From contig CAJUNM010000016.1 in the NCBI GenBank assembly GCA_910587805.1, forward strand, positions 1 through 43,826: a stretch of 43,826 bases of DNA, in the 5' to 3' direction. Below, piece after piece: positions 15,634-24,249 of the stretch. The notes beneath the pieces are model-generated. The model ran no database searches and was not told the DNA's origin. It was given only the letters and a program-made list of their open reading frames with translations. Both the position numbers and the translations under genes were made by a program. Every line of letters starts with the position of its first letter. Position 1 is the first letter of the stretch. The DNA is from an uncultured Christensenellaceae bacterium (GTDB lineage Bacteria > Bacillota > Clostridia > Christensenellales > Pumilibacteraceae).

Positions 15634-15663
15634 TAAGTTTATGCCGAAAAATAGATAGTTTAC
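15634..15663 (+). promoter_or_regulatory. Predicted LytTR-type binding site (direct repeat)
   Basis: TAAGTTTAT (15634-15642) and ATAGTTTAC (15655-15663) are direct repeats separated by 12 bp. The first fits the AgrA/LytTR consensus [TA][AC][CA]GTTN[AG][TG] exactly, the second at seven of nine positions. The wider match is AGTTTATGCC against AGTTTACGCC, 21 bp apart, two turns of the helix. The pair sits 21 bp upstream of the -35 box of the LytTR regulator gene, as for autoregulation. Confidence 0.5.
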
Positions 15664-15684
15664 GCCATATTTTTATAAAGGGTA

Positions 15685-15713
15685 TTGATTTTATAATTAG
15701 TACGTGGTATACT
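15685..15713 (+). promoter_or_regulatory. Promoter for the two-component operon
   Basis: TTGATT (15685-15690), 17-bp spacer, TATACT (15708-15713), with TGG as an extended -10. Confidence 0.65.
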
Positions 15714-15735
15714 TTGTAAAAAGGATAATTATGCC

Positions 15736-16452
15736 GTGAACATAGCATTAGTCGAGGACGACGCCCAAGAGGCGGAAATAATGATCAAATACATAAAAAG
15801 ATTCGGCGACGAAAATTCGTTTGCGTTTGACGTTACCCGCTTCCGCAATGCGGAGGACTTTTTGCATGCGTATAAGCATTCGTACTATTCCATCGCATTT
15901 ATGGACATCGACTTGCCGGGGATCGGCGGCATAGACGCGGCGCGTTCTTTGCGCAGCCGCGACGATTGCATTACCATAGTATTCGTCACCAAAATGGCGC
16001 AGTACGCGCAAAAGGGTTACGAAGTGAACGCGCTCGATTTTATAGTCAAGCCGATCGGATATTCGGAGTTCAAACTCAAAATGCGTAAGGCGGTAAACGT
16101 TGCAAGATCGCGCGAGATAAAGAGCGTGCTCGTACCCGTGAACAGCGGATTTTGCCGTATATCTATAGATAAGCTCGTATACGTGGAGGTCATGGGGCAT
16201 AAGCTCAAATATCAGCTCGTCGACGAGGAGATAGAAGCCAGAGGCACTCTGGGCGAAGTGGAGAAAAAACTCGACGGCTGCGGATTTCTGCGCTGCAACA
16301 GCTGCTATCTCGTGAATTCGCGGTATGTCAATAAGGTTCGCGGCAACGAAGTGGACGTCGGCGGACACGTGCTTAAGATAAGCCATCCCAAACGCAAAGC
16401 TTTCGTAGAAGCGTTAATGGAAATATTCACGGGGGGGGGGGATGATTTTTGA
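15736..16452 (+). CDS. LytTR-family response regulator (AgrA-like)
   Basis: A 238-residue DNA-binding regulator. The receiver domain (about 1-120) has the acidic pocket VEDD near the N-terminus, phospho-acceptor Asp57 in FMDIDLPGIGG and Lys105 in FIVKPI. The LytTR domain (about 134-236) opens with RISIDKLVYVEVMGHKLKY and contains the GFLRCNSCYLVNSRYV block and the terminal KISHPKRKAFVEAL. Such regulators bind 9-bp direct repeats, and a good candidate pair lies upstream of its own promoter. It starts at GTG 15736 after an AAGGA box. The 3' end contains an 11-G tract (16431-16441) coding TGGGDDF; the kinase gene overlaps the stop by 1 nt. Confidence 0.9.
   Translation: MNIALVEDDAQEAEIMIKYIKRFGDENSFAFDVTRFRNAEDFLHAYKHSYYSIAFMDIDLPGIGGIDAARSLRSRDDCITIVFVTKMAQYAQKGYEVNALDFIVKPIGYSEFKLKMRKAVNVARSREIKSVLVPVNSGFCRISIDKLVYVEVMGHKLKYQLVDEEIEARGTLGEVEKKLDGCGFLRCNSCYLVNSRYVNKVRGNEVDVGGHVLKISHPKRKAFVEALMEIFTGGGDDF
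16431..16441 (+). repeat. Poly-G tract of 11 at the regulator/kinase junction
   Basis: Eleven consecutive G within the last codons of the response regulator, 10 nt before the kinase ATG. No other ribosome-binding site for the kinase is visible, so the tract may itself pair with the 16S tail through G-U pairs. Homopolymers of this length slip easily in cells and in sequencing. Confidence 0.85.
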
Positions 16453-17807
16453 TGAAACTCGACGCCGCGATATTATACTACATATATTCGATTCTCCCGT
16501 TTTTTCTGCACATTAGCATAGCCGAGGCTATGTTCGTATTCGGACTTAAGCGTCGTCGGCTGTTTTGGGTCAGACTGTTTGCCGGTCTCGTCATATGCGG
16601 CGGCGCGCTGTTTATCTTTTCGGTGATAATGACGGCGGTTCCGCACTTTCTGTTCGGCGCGTTTATGTATATGCTGATGTTCGCGCTCACTCTCGCGGTG
16701 CTGTATTTTTGTTTCGACGAATCGTTCGGAACGCTGTTGTTCTGCGGGCTTGCCGCATACACCGCGCAGAATATGGCGTACAGACTGTACTGTATAGCCG
16801 AAACGAGCGGGCTTGTTTGGCTGCTCGCTCAGCGCACAAATTGGTCTGTCGCCGCCAACTCGATAAATCACCTCCTCATGTATGCGGTGTACGTCACCGT
16901 ATATTTCACGATAGCGCGGCGCATAAAAAAATACAAACTTGCGCGATTGCACAACCGCAACGTTTTGCTCATATCCGCGATAACGCTGTCCGTTACGGCG
17001 TTGCTGTGCGCGTGGACGAATAATTATTACTGGCAGCATATACCGCTGCTCATAATAAATTTCCTGTTTTCGGTGCTCGCGTGCGTGTTTATCCTGTGCT
17101 TGCAGTCCGGCATGCTCGTAAAACTCGGCATGCAGCACGATATGGAAATAGTTCAAAAACTTTGGCACGACGACATTGCGCGCTACGAACTGTCCAAAGA
17201 GAATATAGACATAATCAACGTAAAATGTCACGATCTGAAGCATAGGCTCAAAGAACTGCGGCTTTCGGGCGGGGGCGTGTCCGACGAGGAGATCGCGGAA
17301 ATGGAAGACGCGATAAGCATTTACGACGCAAATATAAACACGGGTTGCGAGCCGCTCGACGTTATACTTACCGAAAAAAGTTTGCACTGCCGCAAAAGCG
17401 GTATCAAGCTCTCGTGCATGGCGGACGGAGAACAGCTCGGGTTCATGCGCGCCGGCGAACTGTACACGTTATTCGGGAACATGCTGTCCAACGCGATAGA
17501 AGCGGTGCAAAAAGTGGACGACGAGTCCAAACGCGTCATATCGTTTACCGTGCGCCGAATGGGCGGTATGCTCGTTATATGCACGGAAAACTACTACAAC
17601 GGTAAAATAATTTTCAAAAACGGTCTGCCACAAACGAGCAAAGGCGATATGGTAAACCACGGTTACGGCACAAAGAGCATGAAAATGCTCGTAAACAAGT
17701 ACGGCGGCGAGTTCGGAATATCCGCCGACGGCGAAATTTATCGGCTCAAAATAATTCTGCCGCTGCCCGCCGATACGGGATCGGCAAAAATGAAAATCGC
17801 AAGTTGA
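16452..17807 (+). CDS. GHKL sensor histidine kinase (AgrC-like)
   Basis: A 451-residue kinase with about six N-terminal transmembrane segments (residues 5-210) and a cytosolic kinase part. The phospho-acceptor His lies in the motif KCHDLKHRL near residue 260. The ATPase domain has the N-box NMLSNAIEAV near 343 and the G-box HGYGTKSM near 402, as in the HATPase_c_5 branch that includes AgrC, ComD and similar peptide-sensing kinases. The ATG overlaps the regulator stop (TGATG). No AgrD-like peptide or AgrB-like processing gene is in the window, so the stimulus is unknown. The glycan cluster directly downstream is a plausible target. Confidence 0.9.
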   Translation: MKLDAAILYYIYSILPFFLHISIAEAMFVFGLKRRRLFWVRLFAGLVICGGALFIFSVIMTAVPHFLFGAFMYMLMFALTLAVLYFCFDESFGTLLFCGLAAYTAQNMAYRLYCIAETSGLVWLLAQRTNWSVAANSINHLLMYAVYVTVYFTIARRIKKYKLARLHNRNVLLISAITLSVTALLCAWTNNYYWQHIPLLIINFLFSVLACVFILCLQSGMLVKLGMQHDMEIVQKLWHDDIARYELSKENIDIINVKCHDLKHRLKELRLSGGGVSDEEIAEMEDAISIYDANINTGCEPLDVILTEKSLHCRKSGIKLSCMADGEQLGFMRAGELYTLFGNMLSNAIEAVQKVDDESKRVISFTVRRMGGMLVICTENYYNGKIIFKNGLPQTSKGDMVNHGYGTKSMKMLVNKYGGEFGISADGEIYRLKIILPLPADTGSAKMKIAS

Positions 17808-17855
17808 GTTTAAGCATACATAAAAAGTAAATTTACGCCGTATACGGCAAGATTA

Positions 17856-17890
17856 AGACAAACCTATTGCAATAGGATTGTCTTTATTTT
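17856..17890 (+). terminator. Intrinsic terminator after the kinase gene
   Basis: AGACAA-A-CCTATT (17856-17868), GC, AATAGG-A-TTGTCT (17871-17883), then TTATTTT. Twelve pairs with one central A-A mismatch. It overlaps the next promoter. Confidence 0.85.
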
Positions 17891-17895
17891 ATAAT
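17867..17895 (+). promoter_or_regulatory. Promoter of the esterase gene, embedded in the terminator
   Basis: TTGCAA (17867-17872), 17-bp spacer, TATAAT (17890-17895). The -35 box forms the loop of the upstream terminator. Upstream, AATTTACGCC (17830-17839) repeats nine of ten bases of the predicted LytTR half-site AGTTTACGCC at 15657-15666, and AGTTTAAGC (17807-17815) is a second partial match 23 bp before it. Confidence 0.6.
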
Positions 17896-17930
17896 GCGTG
17901 TGATAAAAATCAATATCAAAGGAGTACAAA

Positions 17931-20006
17931 ATGAGAGGTAAAAAACTGATTGCGGCTCTGTCCGTCGTTTGTGCTGCGGGCGCATTCGGTCTTGTGGCGT
18001 GCAAACCCGCTCAAGAGGCGACCGAGCCGACCGTAGACAACGTGCGCATAGAGGTGCGCGGCTACGAGTGGGGACCCGCCGTTCCGAAGGCGATAGTCAA
18101 GTTTTCGGACAACGTTTCGGGTATAACAAAGGACACGTTCAAAATAAAGACCGCAGGCGCGACGCGCACCGTTTCGGATGCTTACGCATGCGACGAGAAC
18201 GGCGTCAGGACAACGGCGGCTACCCAATACGCGGCTGTCGAAATGTCCGTAAAGTTCGGAGAAGCAAACCCTTTTACATACGATCAGAAGAAACGGGTCA
18301 ACGATTGGACCAACGGTTATTCCGTGAGCGTCACGGCTAACAAAGAATTCAAAGTAGGCAACGGCACGGTTGCCGAGAAAAAAGCTTTTACATATAAAAC
18401 GACCGCCGCCGACAGGATCGTTCCGCAGACGGCGAGCTGGGTAAAAGACACAGTCAACTACAAGGAAGGAGCAAAAGATATAACGCTTACTCGCGCGGCA
18501 TGGGCGCCCGAGGGCGCGGCAGCCGACGGTGTTAAAAACCCGCTGATAATATGGTTGCACGGCGGCGGCGAAGGCGGCACCGATATAGACATTGCGCTGC
18601 TCGGCAACGAAGTGACAGGTCTTACAACCGAGAACGAAACGAACATACAGCACTACTTTACCGATTCCGCGCAAAAAGGCGCGTACGTGCTCGCCGTGCA
18701 AACTCCCACCATGTGGATGGATGCGGAAGGCAACGGCGAATACGGCGATTCCGAGGCGGGCAGCGCGCCCACGGGCAAGCCGCAAGTTTCGTACTATACC
18801 GAGGCGCTGTGGAAAGCGATAAGAACGTACGTTACGAGCAATTCAGACGTGGATACCGACAGGATTTATATCGGCGGCTGCTCCAACGGCGGATATATGA
18901 CGATGAACCTCTTGCTCGAGGACGAGGAAGATTTCTTCGCGGCGGCTTATCCGATCTGCCAAGGCTACAAGAGCGGCAATATTTCGGACGATATGCTCGC
19001 AAAAATAAAGGATAAAAATATTTGGTTCTTGCTTTCCGAGGAAGACAGAACGTTGAAACCCGATATGTACACTTTGCCGCTGTATAAGCGTCTTATGGAC
19101 GCGGGCGCGCAAAACGTGCACATGACGCTCAAGGAAAACGTGAAAGGCGTGGACGATCCCAATCCTTCGTCATGGGGCGCGACGCCCGGCTGCTACGACG
19201 GGCATTGGTCGTGGATATACGCTTTTAACGACGACGTTAAAAAGCAAATGGATTATTCCAAAGTATCGAGCGAAGCCGATCTTACTTCGGCAAACTGCAC
19301 GGCGGACGGCAACATGTGGCAGTGGCTGTCCGAGCAGACCAACGCAGCTCCCGCGCAACCCGTTACAACCGAGACGTTCGAGGCGGAAAACGGAGTTATA
19401 GCTTGCCCCATAGTCGATAAATTCAATCAAGAGAAAGCAAATGCGGATGCGCCTTCCGATCCGACCGAAGCTCAACAATTTTGGGCGACCGTATATCAAA
19501 ATCCCGATTACTATTATAAAGCGCCGCAAGTGACCGTAGAAACCGCAAATAAATATACGGGCACGGAAGAAAAAGGCGAGGAAGTGACTTCGCTCGGTTA
19601 CTTCAATACCGTGGGCACGTCCGTTACTTGGACGATAACCGCGACCGAAGAGTGCGACGTTACGATCACTCTTCATGCGGCGTCTTCGGTGCAAGAGCAA
19701 GGGAATTGGGGTAGCTTCAATCTCAAAGAAGTCGATCTTTCGCTTAACGAATACGTAAAGCTTATCGTGAACAATGCAGAGACTGCGCTTACCGGCACGT
19801 TGCCCGGATTGACGAATTTGAATTGGCAATCCGATCCGTCGGTATACAAAAACTTCGGTACGGGCACGACTGCTACCTTGCATTTGAACGCGGGCGAAAA
19901 CACAATAGTTTTGGCGGCGCAGATGAAAGACGCCGGCTTAAACGTCGACAAAATAGTAATAAGCGGTGCGGACGGCAAGCTGTCGTACGTTCCGGTAAAG
20001 AACTGA
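17931..20006 (+). CDS. Secreted esterase lipoprotein with a carbohydrate-binding-like C-terminal domain
   Basis: A 691-residue surface lipoprotein: signal peptide with lipobox GLVAC and acylated Cys24. An N-terminal beta-rich domain (about 35-165) resembles the domain found before PHB-depolymerase-like esterases. The alpha/beta hydrolase part (about 175-450) has LIIWLHGGGEGG as oxyanion loop, nucleophile Ser318 in IGGCSNGGYM and likely catalytic His425 in DGHWSW. The C-terminal domain (about 480-691), starting ETFEAENGVI, is a beta-sandwich like CBM6/CBM35 and is closely related to the whole of the next protein. It probably cleaves acyl or feruloyl groups from glycans outside the cell. It has an AAAGGAG box before ATG 17931. 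Confidence 0.8.
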   Translation: MRGKKLIAALSVVCAAGAFGLVACKPAQEATEPTVDNVRIEVRGYEWGPAVPKAIVKFSDNVSGITKDTFKIKTAGATRTVSDAYACDENGVRTTAATQYAAVEMSVKFGEANPFTYDQKKRVNDWTNGYSVSVTANKEFKVGNGTVAEKKAFTYKTTAADRIVPQTASWVKDTVNYKEGAKDITLTRAAWAPEGAAADGVKNPLIIWLHGGGEGGTDIDIALLGNEVTGLTTENETNIQHYFTDSAQKGAYVLAVQTPTMWMDAEGNGEYGDSEAGSAPTGKPQVSYYTEALWKAIRTYVTSNSDVDTDRIYIGGCSNGGYMTMNLLLEDEEDFFAAAYPICQGYKSGNISDDMLAKIKDKNIWFLLSEEDRTLKPDMYTLPLYKRLMDAGAQNVHMTLKENVKGVDDPNPSSWGATPGCYDGHWSWIYAFNDDVKKQMDYSKVSSEADLTSANCTADGNMWQWLSEQTNAAPAQPVTTETFEAENGVIACPIVDKFNQEKANADAPSDPTEAQQFWATVYQNPDYYYKAPQVTVETANKYTGTEEKGEEVTSLGYFNTVGTSVTWTITATEECDVTITLHAASSVQEQGNWGSFNLKEVDLSLNEYVKLIVNNAETALTGTLPGLTNLNWQSDPSVYKNFGTGTTATLHLNAGENTIVLAAQMKDAGLNVDKIVISGADGKLSYVPVKN

Positions 20007-20045
20007 AACAAAAACGATCGGCTTAACTTTTAAGCGGGTGCGGAT

Positions 20046-20083
20046 GCCGCGGCAAAAGAGTCGTGATGGTATTTTGCCGCGGC
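20046..20083 (+). promoter_or_regulatory. Intercistronic hairpin
   Basis: GCCGCGGCAAAA (20046-20057), 14-nt loop, TTTTGCCGCGGC (20072-20083): a perfect 12-bp inverted repeat with no T-run after it. It may protect the upstream mRNA or attenuate read-through into the next lipoprotein gene. Confidence 0.6.
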
Positions 20084-20123
20084 GCGCACTTAATTAAAAT
20101 TTCTAAAATAAAAGGAGAAAAAT

Positions 20124-20885
20124 ATGAAACATTCCAAAAAAATAGTTGCGGCGACGCTCGTCGCGGCGCTCTCGCTCACGACGGGGCTTTCGCTTGCGGC
20201 GTGCAACGGCGTAAAAGAATATGCTTTCGAGGCGGAAAACGCCGAAATAACCTGCGGCACTTCGCGTGAATTCGATTGGGCGAAGGCGCAGCAGGATCAG
20301 CCTGCCGATCCGACTTCGCCTGAATTTCAGGAGTTTTGGGCTACTGCGCACCAAAATCCCGAGTATTATACGGTGAAAGAGGTAAACGTTACCGTCGAAA
20401 CCGCTACCGAATATACGGGCACCGATGAGGAAGGTCCCGAAGTGACAAACCTCGGCTATTTCTACGGTAACGGCACATACATCACATGGAAGATCACCGC
20501 TTCCGCCGATTGCGAAGCAACGCTTAATTTGCGCGCGGCATCGGCGTCCGCACAGATGAATCAACAGTTTCAAGCAGTTGCTATGAATGAGCTTACTTTT
20601 GAAGAAGGAATTCAGCCCGTGACGCTCAAAGTCAATGAGGAAGACGTCACGCTTACCGGCACGTTGCCCGGCATCGAAGCCGAAAACATGCCTTCCGATT
20701 ATTCGTACTACCGCAATTTCGGCAATGTAAGCGCAACGGTGAATCTCAAAAAAGGCGAGAACATTATCACGCTCGTTGCTCCTCAGCAAAACGGCATGGT
20801 GAACGTAGACAAGATCGTGATCAAAAGCAAGGCTAAACTCAGCTACGAGCCTATAGACAATTCGGATCGCGAATCCGCAATGTAA
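20124..20885 (+). CDS. Carbohydrate-binding-like lipoprotein, paralogue of the esterase C-terminal domain
   Basis: A 253-residue lipoprotein with lipobox SLAAC and acylated Cys27, followed by a single domain. That domain matches the esterase C-terminal domain block by block: EFEAEN-like start, PADPTSPEF with FWATAHQNPEYY, VTVETATEYTGT, VTNLGYF, TLTGTLPGIE and the final VNVDKIVI. It has no enzymatic motif. The fold is probably a CBM6/CBM35-type beta-sandwich, so it would hold a polysaccharide at the cell surface next to the esterase and the GH3 enzyme. It has an AAAAGGAG box before ATG 20124. It could instead be a structural lipoprotein; the ligand is not known. Confidence 0.7.
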   Translation: MKHSKKIVAATLVAALSLTTGLSLAACNGVKEYAFEAENAEITCGTSREFDWAKAQQDQPADPTSPEFQEFWATAHQNPEYYTVKEVNVTVETATEYTGTDEEGPEVTNLGYFYGNGTYITWKITASADCEATLNLRAASASAQMNQQFQAVAMNELTFEEGIQPVTLKVNEEDVTLTGTLPGIEAENMPSDYSYYRNFGNVSATVNLKKGENIITLVAPQQNGMVNVDKIVIKSKAKLSYEPIDNSDRESAM

Positions 20886-20903
20886 TTTCGGTAAGTCGAG
20901 GCG

Positions 20904-20934
20904 TCCGCCGCACATCACGGCGGCGGATTGTTTT
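20904..20934 (+). terminator. Probable terminator before the GH3 gene
   Basis: TCCGCCGC (20904-20911), 8-nt loop, GCGGCGGA (20920-20927), TTGTTTT. Eight perfect GC-rich pairs with an interrupted T-run. An AT-rich promoter region for the GH3 gene follows, but I cannot fix its boxes. Confidence 0.7.
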
Positions 20935-20987
20935 GGTTTATATTATATCGAAATACAGACAAATCAAGTCAAGGAGAATGATATTTT

Positions 20988-23900
20988 ATGGCTAAATCAA
21001 ATGCACCGCGCAAAAAAATGAGCGCAAAATGGTTTACCGTGCTTATCGGTAGCTTGCTTGCGTTGCTCATTGCTTTTGCGATAACCCTCACGACGGTTTC
21101 CGTAGTAAAATACGACCTCGTTTTCCGTGATATATTCGGCGAAGCGAGCGGCGGCGGTTCGACGGCGGTAACACCCGATAATATCGACGCGACTTACTAT
21201 AAAAGAGACTACACGGATTCCGACGAACTCAACAAAGCGGAACAGGCATATACGCGCAAAGCGGGCGCGGAAGGATTCGTCCTTCTCGAAAACAGCGGCG
21301 CGGAGGGCAAAGGTCTTCCCGTTGCGCCCAAATCGAAGCTCAGCCTTTTCTCGGCGTCTTCGGTAGACCTTCTCGCGGGCGGCACAGGCTCGGGCGTAAG
21401 CACGATCTCGAGCGATATGAAAACCGCGTTGACAGAGCAGGGATTTACGATCAACGAAGCTCTGTGGAAATTCTACACGGACAACCATAAAACTTATACT
21501 CGCGGCGGCGGCGCTATCGGCTACGGTCAAAGCGAAAACTGGGAAATCAACGAAGCGCCTATAAGCGCGATACCGCAAAACGCCAAAGACGAAGCGGTAG
21601 GCACGATCCCCGTATTCTTCTTTTCGCGTACGGGCGGAGAAGGCCGCGACCTCGGCAGATACATGGCGGATTGGGCTAAAAGAGACTACAACACCGCCGA
21701 AGATAAGCAAAGGCACTATCTCGAACCCGATTCGGTCGAACTCGGCGTTATCGATTATCTCAACAAAAACTTCGATAACATCATAATAGTTGTCAACACC
21801 AACAACGCTTTCGAGCTTGGCTGGGTCAAAGACTATGCCAACATCACCGCAGTTCTTTGGGCGCCCGGCGCGGGCGGCGACACCTGCCGTTCCGTCGCCG
21901 ACGTTTTGAGCGGTAAGGTAAATCCTTCGGGACATCTCGTCGATACGTTCGCTTACGACGCGTTTTCTTCGCCCGCTATGCAGAACATGGGCGATATAAT
22001 GCTCACAAACGGCGGCAAGAACGTAGAAGCGGGTTTGTTCTACGACGAGGGCATCTACATAGGCTACAAATACTACGAAACGAGATACTTCGATAAAAAG
22101 AAAGATCAGGGCAATGCGGGCACATACGACTACGCGGCGACCGTTCAATATCCTTTCGGATACGGCAAGAGCTACACGACCTTTACGTGGAGCGACTTCG
22201 AGATGACTCAGCCCGACGAAAACGGCGACATCGCCGTCAGCGTCAAAGTCAAAAACGACGGCTCCGTTGCGGGACGCGACGTTGTACAAGTTTATGTAAA
22301 CGTACCGTACACCTCATACGACAAAACCAACCACATCGAAAAATCCGCTGTATCGCTCGTCGGCTTTGAAAAGACGGGTATGCTCGAACCGGGTAGCGCG
22401 GCGGAAACCGTAACCGTCAAAGTAAACATCAAAGACTTTATAAGCTATGACGACGTAAAAGCCAAAACTTACATACTCGAGGCGGGCGATTATCACATCA
22501 CTGCGGCGCAAGATGCGCACGAAGCTACGGATAACGTGCTCGTAAAGCACGGCGTTGCGGGCGGCAAGGCGAACTTTGTAGGCACGTGGAAGTATGAATA
22601 CGCCGCAAACGACGGCGTCGACAACGTGACGTACGCAAAGAGCGCTAACGGAGTAGACATAACCAACAAGTTCGATCATGCCGTCAACAGCGAGTTCACT
22701 GCGAGAAACGCGTACCTTACCCGCAACGATTGGGAGGGAACTTTCCCGCAAACGCACGGCAATCAGGATGCGCATATCAAGAGCGGATTCTCCGAAAAGA
22801 ACGGCTATACTTGGCAATTGGAAGTATCCGATGCCGTCAAAAACGCTATCAGAGCGACGGATTCGCTCAATCCCATGACCGAAGACGAAGCGGCTGCCAA
22901 AGCCGGCAAGTTCGAGCAGGCGGGCGATCTCGAGCTTATAGACTACCGCGGTCTCGACTATGACGAAGTGGAAAAAGAAGGCGGCTGGGATAAGCTCATC
23001 AATCAGATGACCAAAGCGGAAATCAAAAAGATGATCCAGAACGCAGGTTATCAGACCTTGGCGGCTGCCAAGACCATAGGCAAGCCGAGAGCTATCGACT
23101 TCGACGGTCCTTCCGGACTAAACGAAGGCGGCGTCACGCACGAGCCGTATTCCATCACATATCCTTCGGCGGTAAATCTCGCGTCGAGCTGGGATAGAGA
23201 AAACTCCCGTCTCCTCGGTTACTTTACGGGCGAGGACGCGCTCAAAGCGGACGGTTCGTACGGCAACCATCAGTACAACGGCATCATTTCGGGTTGGTAT
23301 GCTCCCGCAATGAACATTCACCGCACTCCGTTCGCGGGACGTAACTTCGAGTACTACAGCGAAGACGGATTCATGTCCGGCGAGCTTGCGCTCGAAACTT
23401 CCGTGGCGTGCGCCCAAAAAGGCGTTTATGCGTATATCAAACATTTTGCGCTCAACGATCAAGAGGATCACCGCAGTCACGTTGCTACGTTCTCCAACGA
23501 ACAGGCGATCCGCGAGATCTATCTCAAACCATTCCAGACTTGCATAGAGGAGCGCGGAACGACCCCGATCATGGTCCAAAACTATGACGAAAAAACGGGT
23601 CAATTCACCCAAGAAACGGTGGAGATCCCCGCAGTTATGGGCGTTATGACCGCGTTCAACCGCATAGGCTGCGTATGGGCGGGCGGTAACTACAACCTTA
23701 TCACCGGCGTTCTCCGCAACGAGTGGGGATTTAACGGTTCGGTTATCACCGACTATGACGGCGGCGGCGTTATGAACACCGAGCAGTGCTTGCGCGCCGG
23801 CGGTGACCTTAAGCTTACCGCTTACGGCTCGAACGTTACCGTCAATATGAACAACCCCGCGTCGCAGTATTTCGCGCGTCAGGCAATGAAACACGTGCTG

Positions 23901-24155
23901 TACACCACCGTCAACTCCAATGCCATGAACGGTTACGTCCACGGCGTAGAGGTAGCAGACCTCCCGTTTGCATTCTATAACCTCATTCTCATAGCGGTGT
24001 GGCTCATTGCCGCGGGACTCTCCGCATGGGGCGGCATAGCTATCTGGTTCCGTTGGAAAAAAGAGCTTGCGGCGCCCAAAGCGAGCGCTCAAGCCGAACC
24101 CCAAGCGGGACCGCAATCCGAAGATCGACCCGAAGTCGAAATATCGGAAGAATAA
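20988..24155 (+). CDS. Membrane-anchored, domain-permuted GH3 glycoside hydrolase
   Basis: A 1055-residue beta-glycosidase, probably beta-glucosidase-like. The order of domains is inverted: the GH3 C-domain comes first (about 80-390, EGFVLLEN to the SGKVNPSGHL region), then a fibronectin-III-like domain (about 400-510), a linker, and last the GH3 N-domain barrel (about 650-985). The barrel has GRNFEYYSEDGFMSGE, IKHFALNDQE and the nucleophile Asp922 in VITDYDGGG. Inverted GH3 enzymes are known, for example in Butyrivibrio. Hydrophobic anchors lie at both ends: residues about 15-40 and about 990-1017, followed by a charged Ala/Glu/Pro tail. The catalytic part would then lie outside between two anchors. 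It has an AAGGAGA box before ATG 20988. Confidence 0.9.
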   Translation: MAKSNAPRKKMSAKWFTVLIGSLLALLIAFAITLTTVSVVKYDLVFRDIFGEASGGGSTAVTPDNIDATYYKRDYTDSDELNKAEQAYTRKAGAEGFVLLENSGAEGKGLPVAPKSKLSLFSASSVDLLAGGTGSGVSTISSDMKTALTEQGFTINEALWKFYTDNHKTYTRGGGAIGYGQSENWEINEAPISAIPQNAKDEAVGTIPVFFFSRTGGEGRDLGRYMADWAKRDYNTAEDKQRHYLEPDSVELGVIDYLNKNFDNIIIVVNTNNAFELGWVKDYANITAVLWAPGAGGDTCRSVADVLSGKVNPSGHLVDTFAYDAFSSPAMQNMGDIMLTNGGKNVEAGLFYDEGIYIGYKYYETRYFDKKKDQGNAGTYDYAATVQYPFGYGKSYTTFTWSDFEMTQPDENGDIAVSVKVKNDGSVAGRDVVQVYVNVPYTSYDKTNHIEKSAVSLVGFEKTGMLEPGSAAETVTVKVNIKDFISYDDVKAKTYILEAGDYHITAAQDAHEATDNVLVKHGVAGGKANFVGTWKYEYAANDGVDNVTYAKSANGVDITNKFDHAVNSEFTARNAYLTRNDWEGTFPQTHGNQDAHIKSGFSEKNGYTWQLEVSDAVKNAIRATDSLNPMTEDEAAAKAGKFEQAGDLELIDYRGLDYDEVEKEGGWDKLINQMTKAEIKKMIQNAGYQTLAAAKTIGKPRAIDFDGPSGLNEGGVTHEPYSITYPSAVNLASSWDRENSRLLGYFTGEDALKADGSYGNHQYNGIISGWYAPAMNIHRTPFAGRNFEYYSEDGFMSGELALETSVACAQKGVYAYIKHFALNDQEDHRSHVATFSNEQAIREIYLKPFQTCIEERGTTPIMVQNYDEKTGQFTQETVEIPAVMGVMTAFNRIGCVWAGGNYNLITGVLRNEWGFNGSVITDYDGGGVMNTEQCLRAGGDLKLTAYGSNVTVNMNNPASQYFARQAMKHVLYTTVNSNAMNGYVHGVEVADLPFAFYNLILIAVWLIAAGLSAWGGIAIWFRWKKELAAPKASAQAEPQAGPQSEDRPEVEISEE

Positions 24156-24174
24156 AATACAGTGATCCGAAGCA

Positions 24175-24207
24175 AACGGACGGGCAAAACAGCCCGTCCG
24201 TTCTTTT
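24175..24207 (+). terminator. Intrinsic terminator after the GH3 gene
   Basis: AACGGACGGGC (24175-24185), 6-nt loop, GCCCGTCCGTT (24192-24202), CTTTT. Eleven perfect pairs. Confidence 0.9.
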
Positions 24208-24249
24208 ATGCGAAATTTGAAAAAATATCGAAAAATCGTGCAGAAATGA

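Noticed and set aside
17837..17848. Palindrome GCCGTATACGGC as an operator
   Set aside because: A 12-bp perfect palindrome is suggestive, but LytTR proteins bind direct repeats, it occurs once, and it lies after the kinase stop with no other support.
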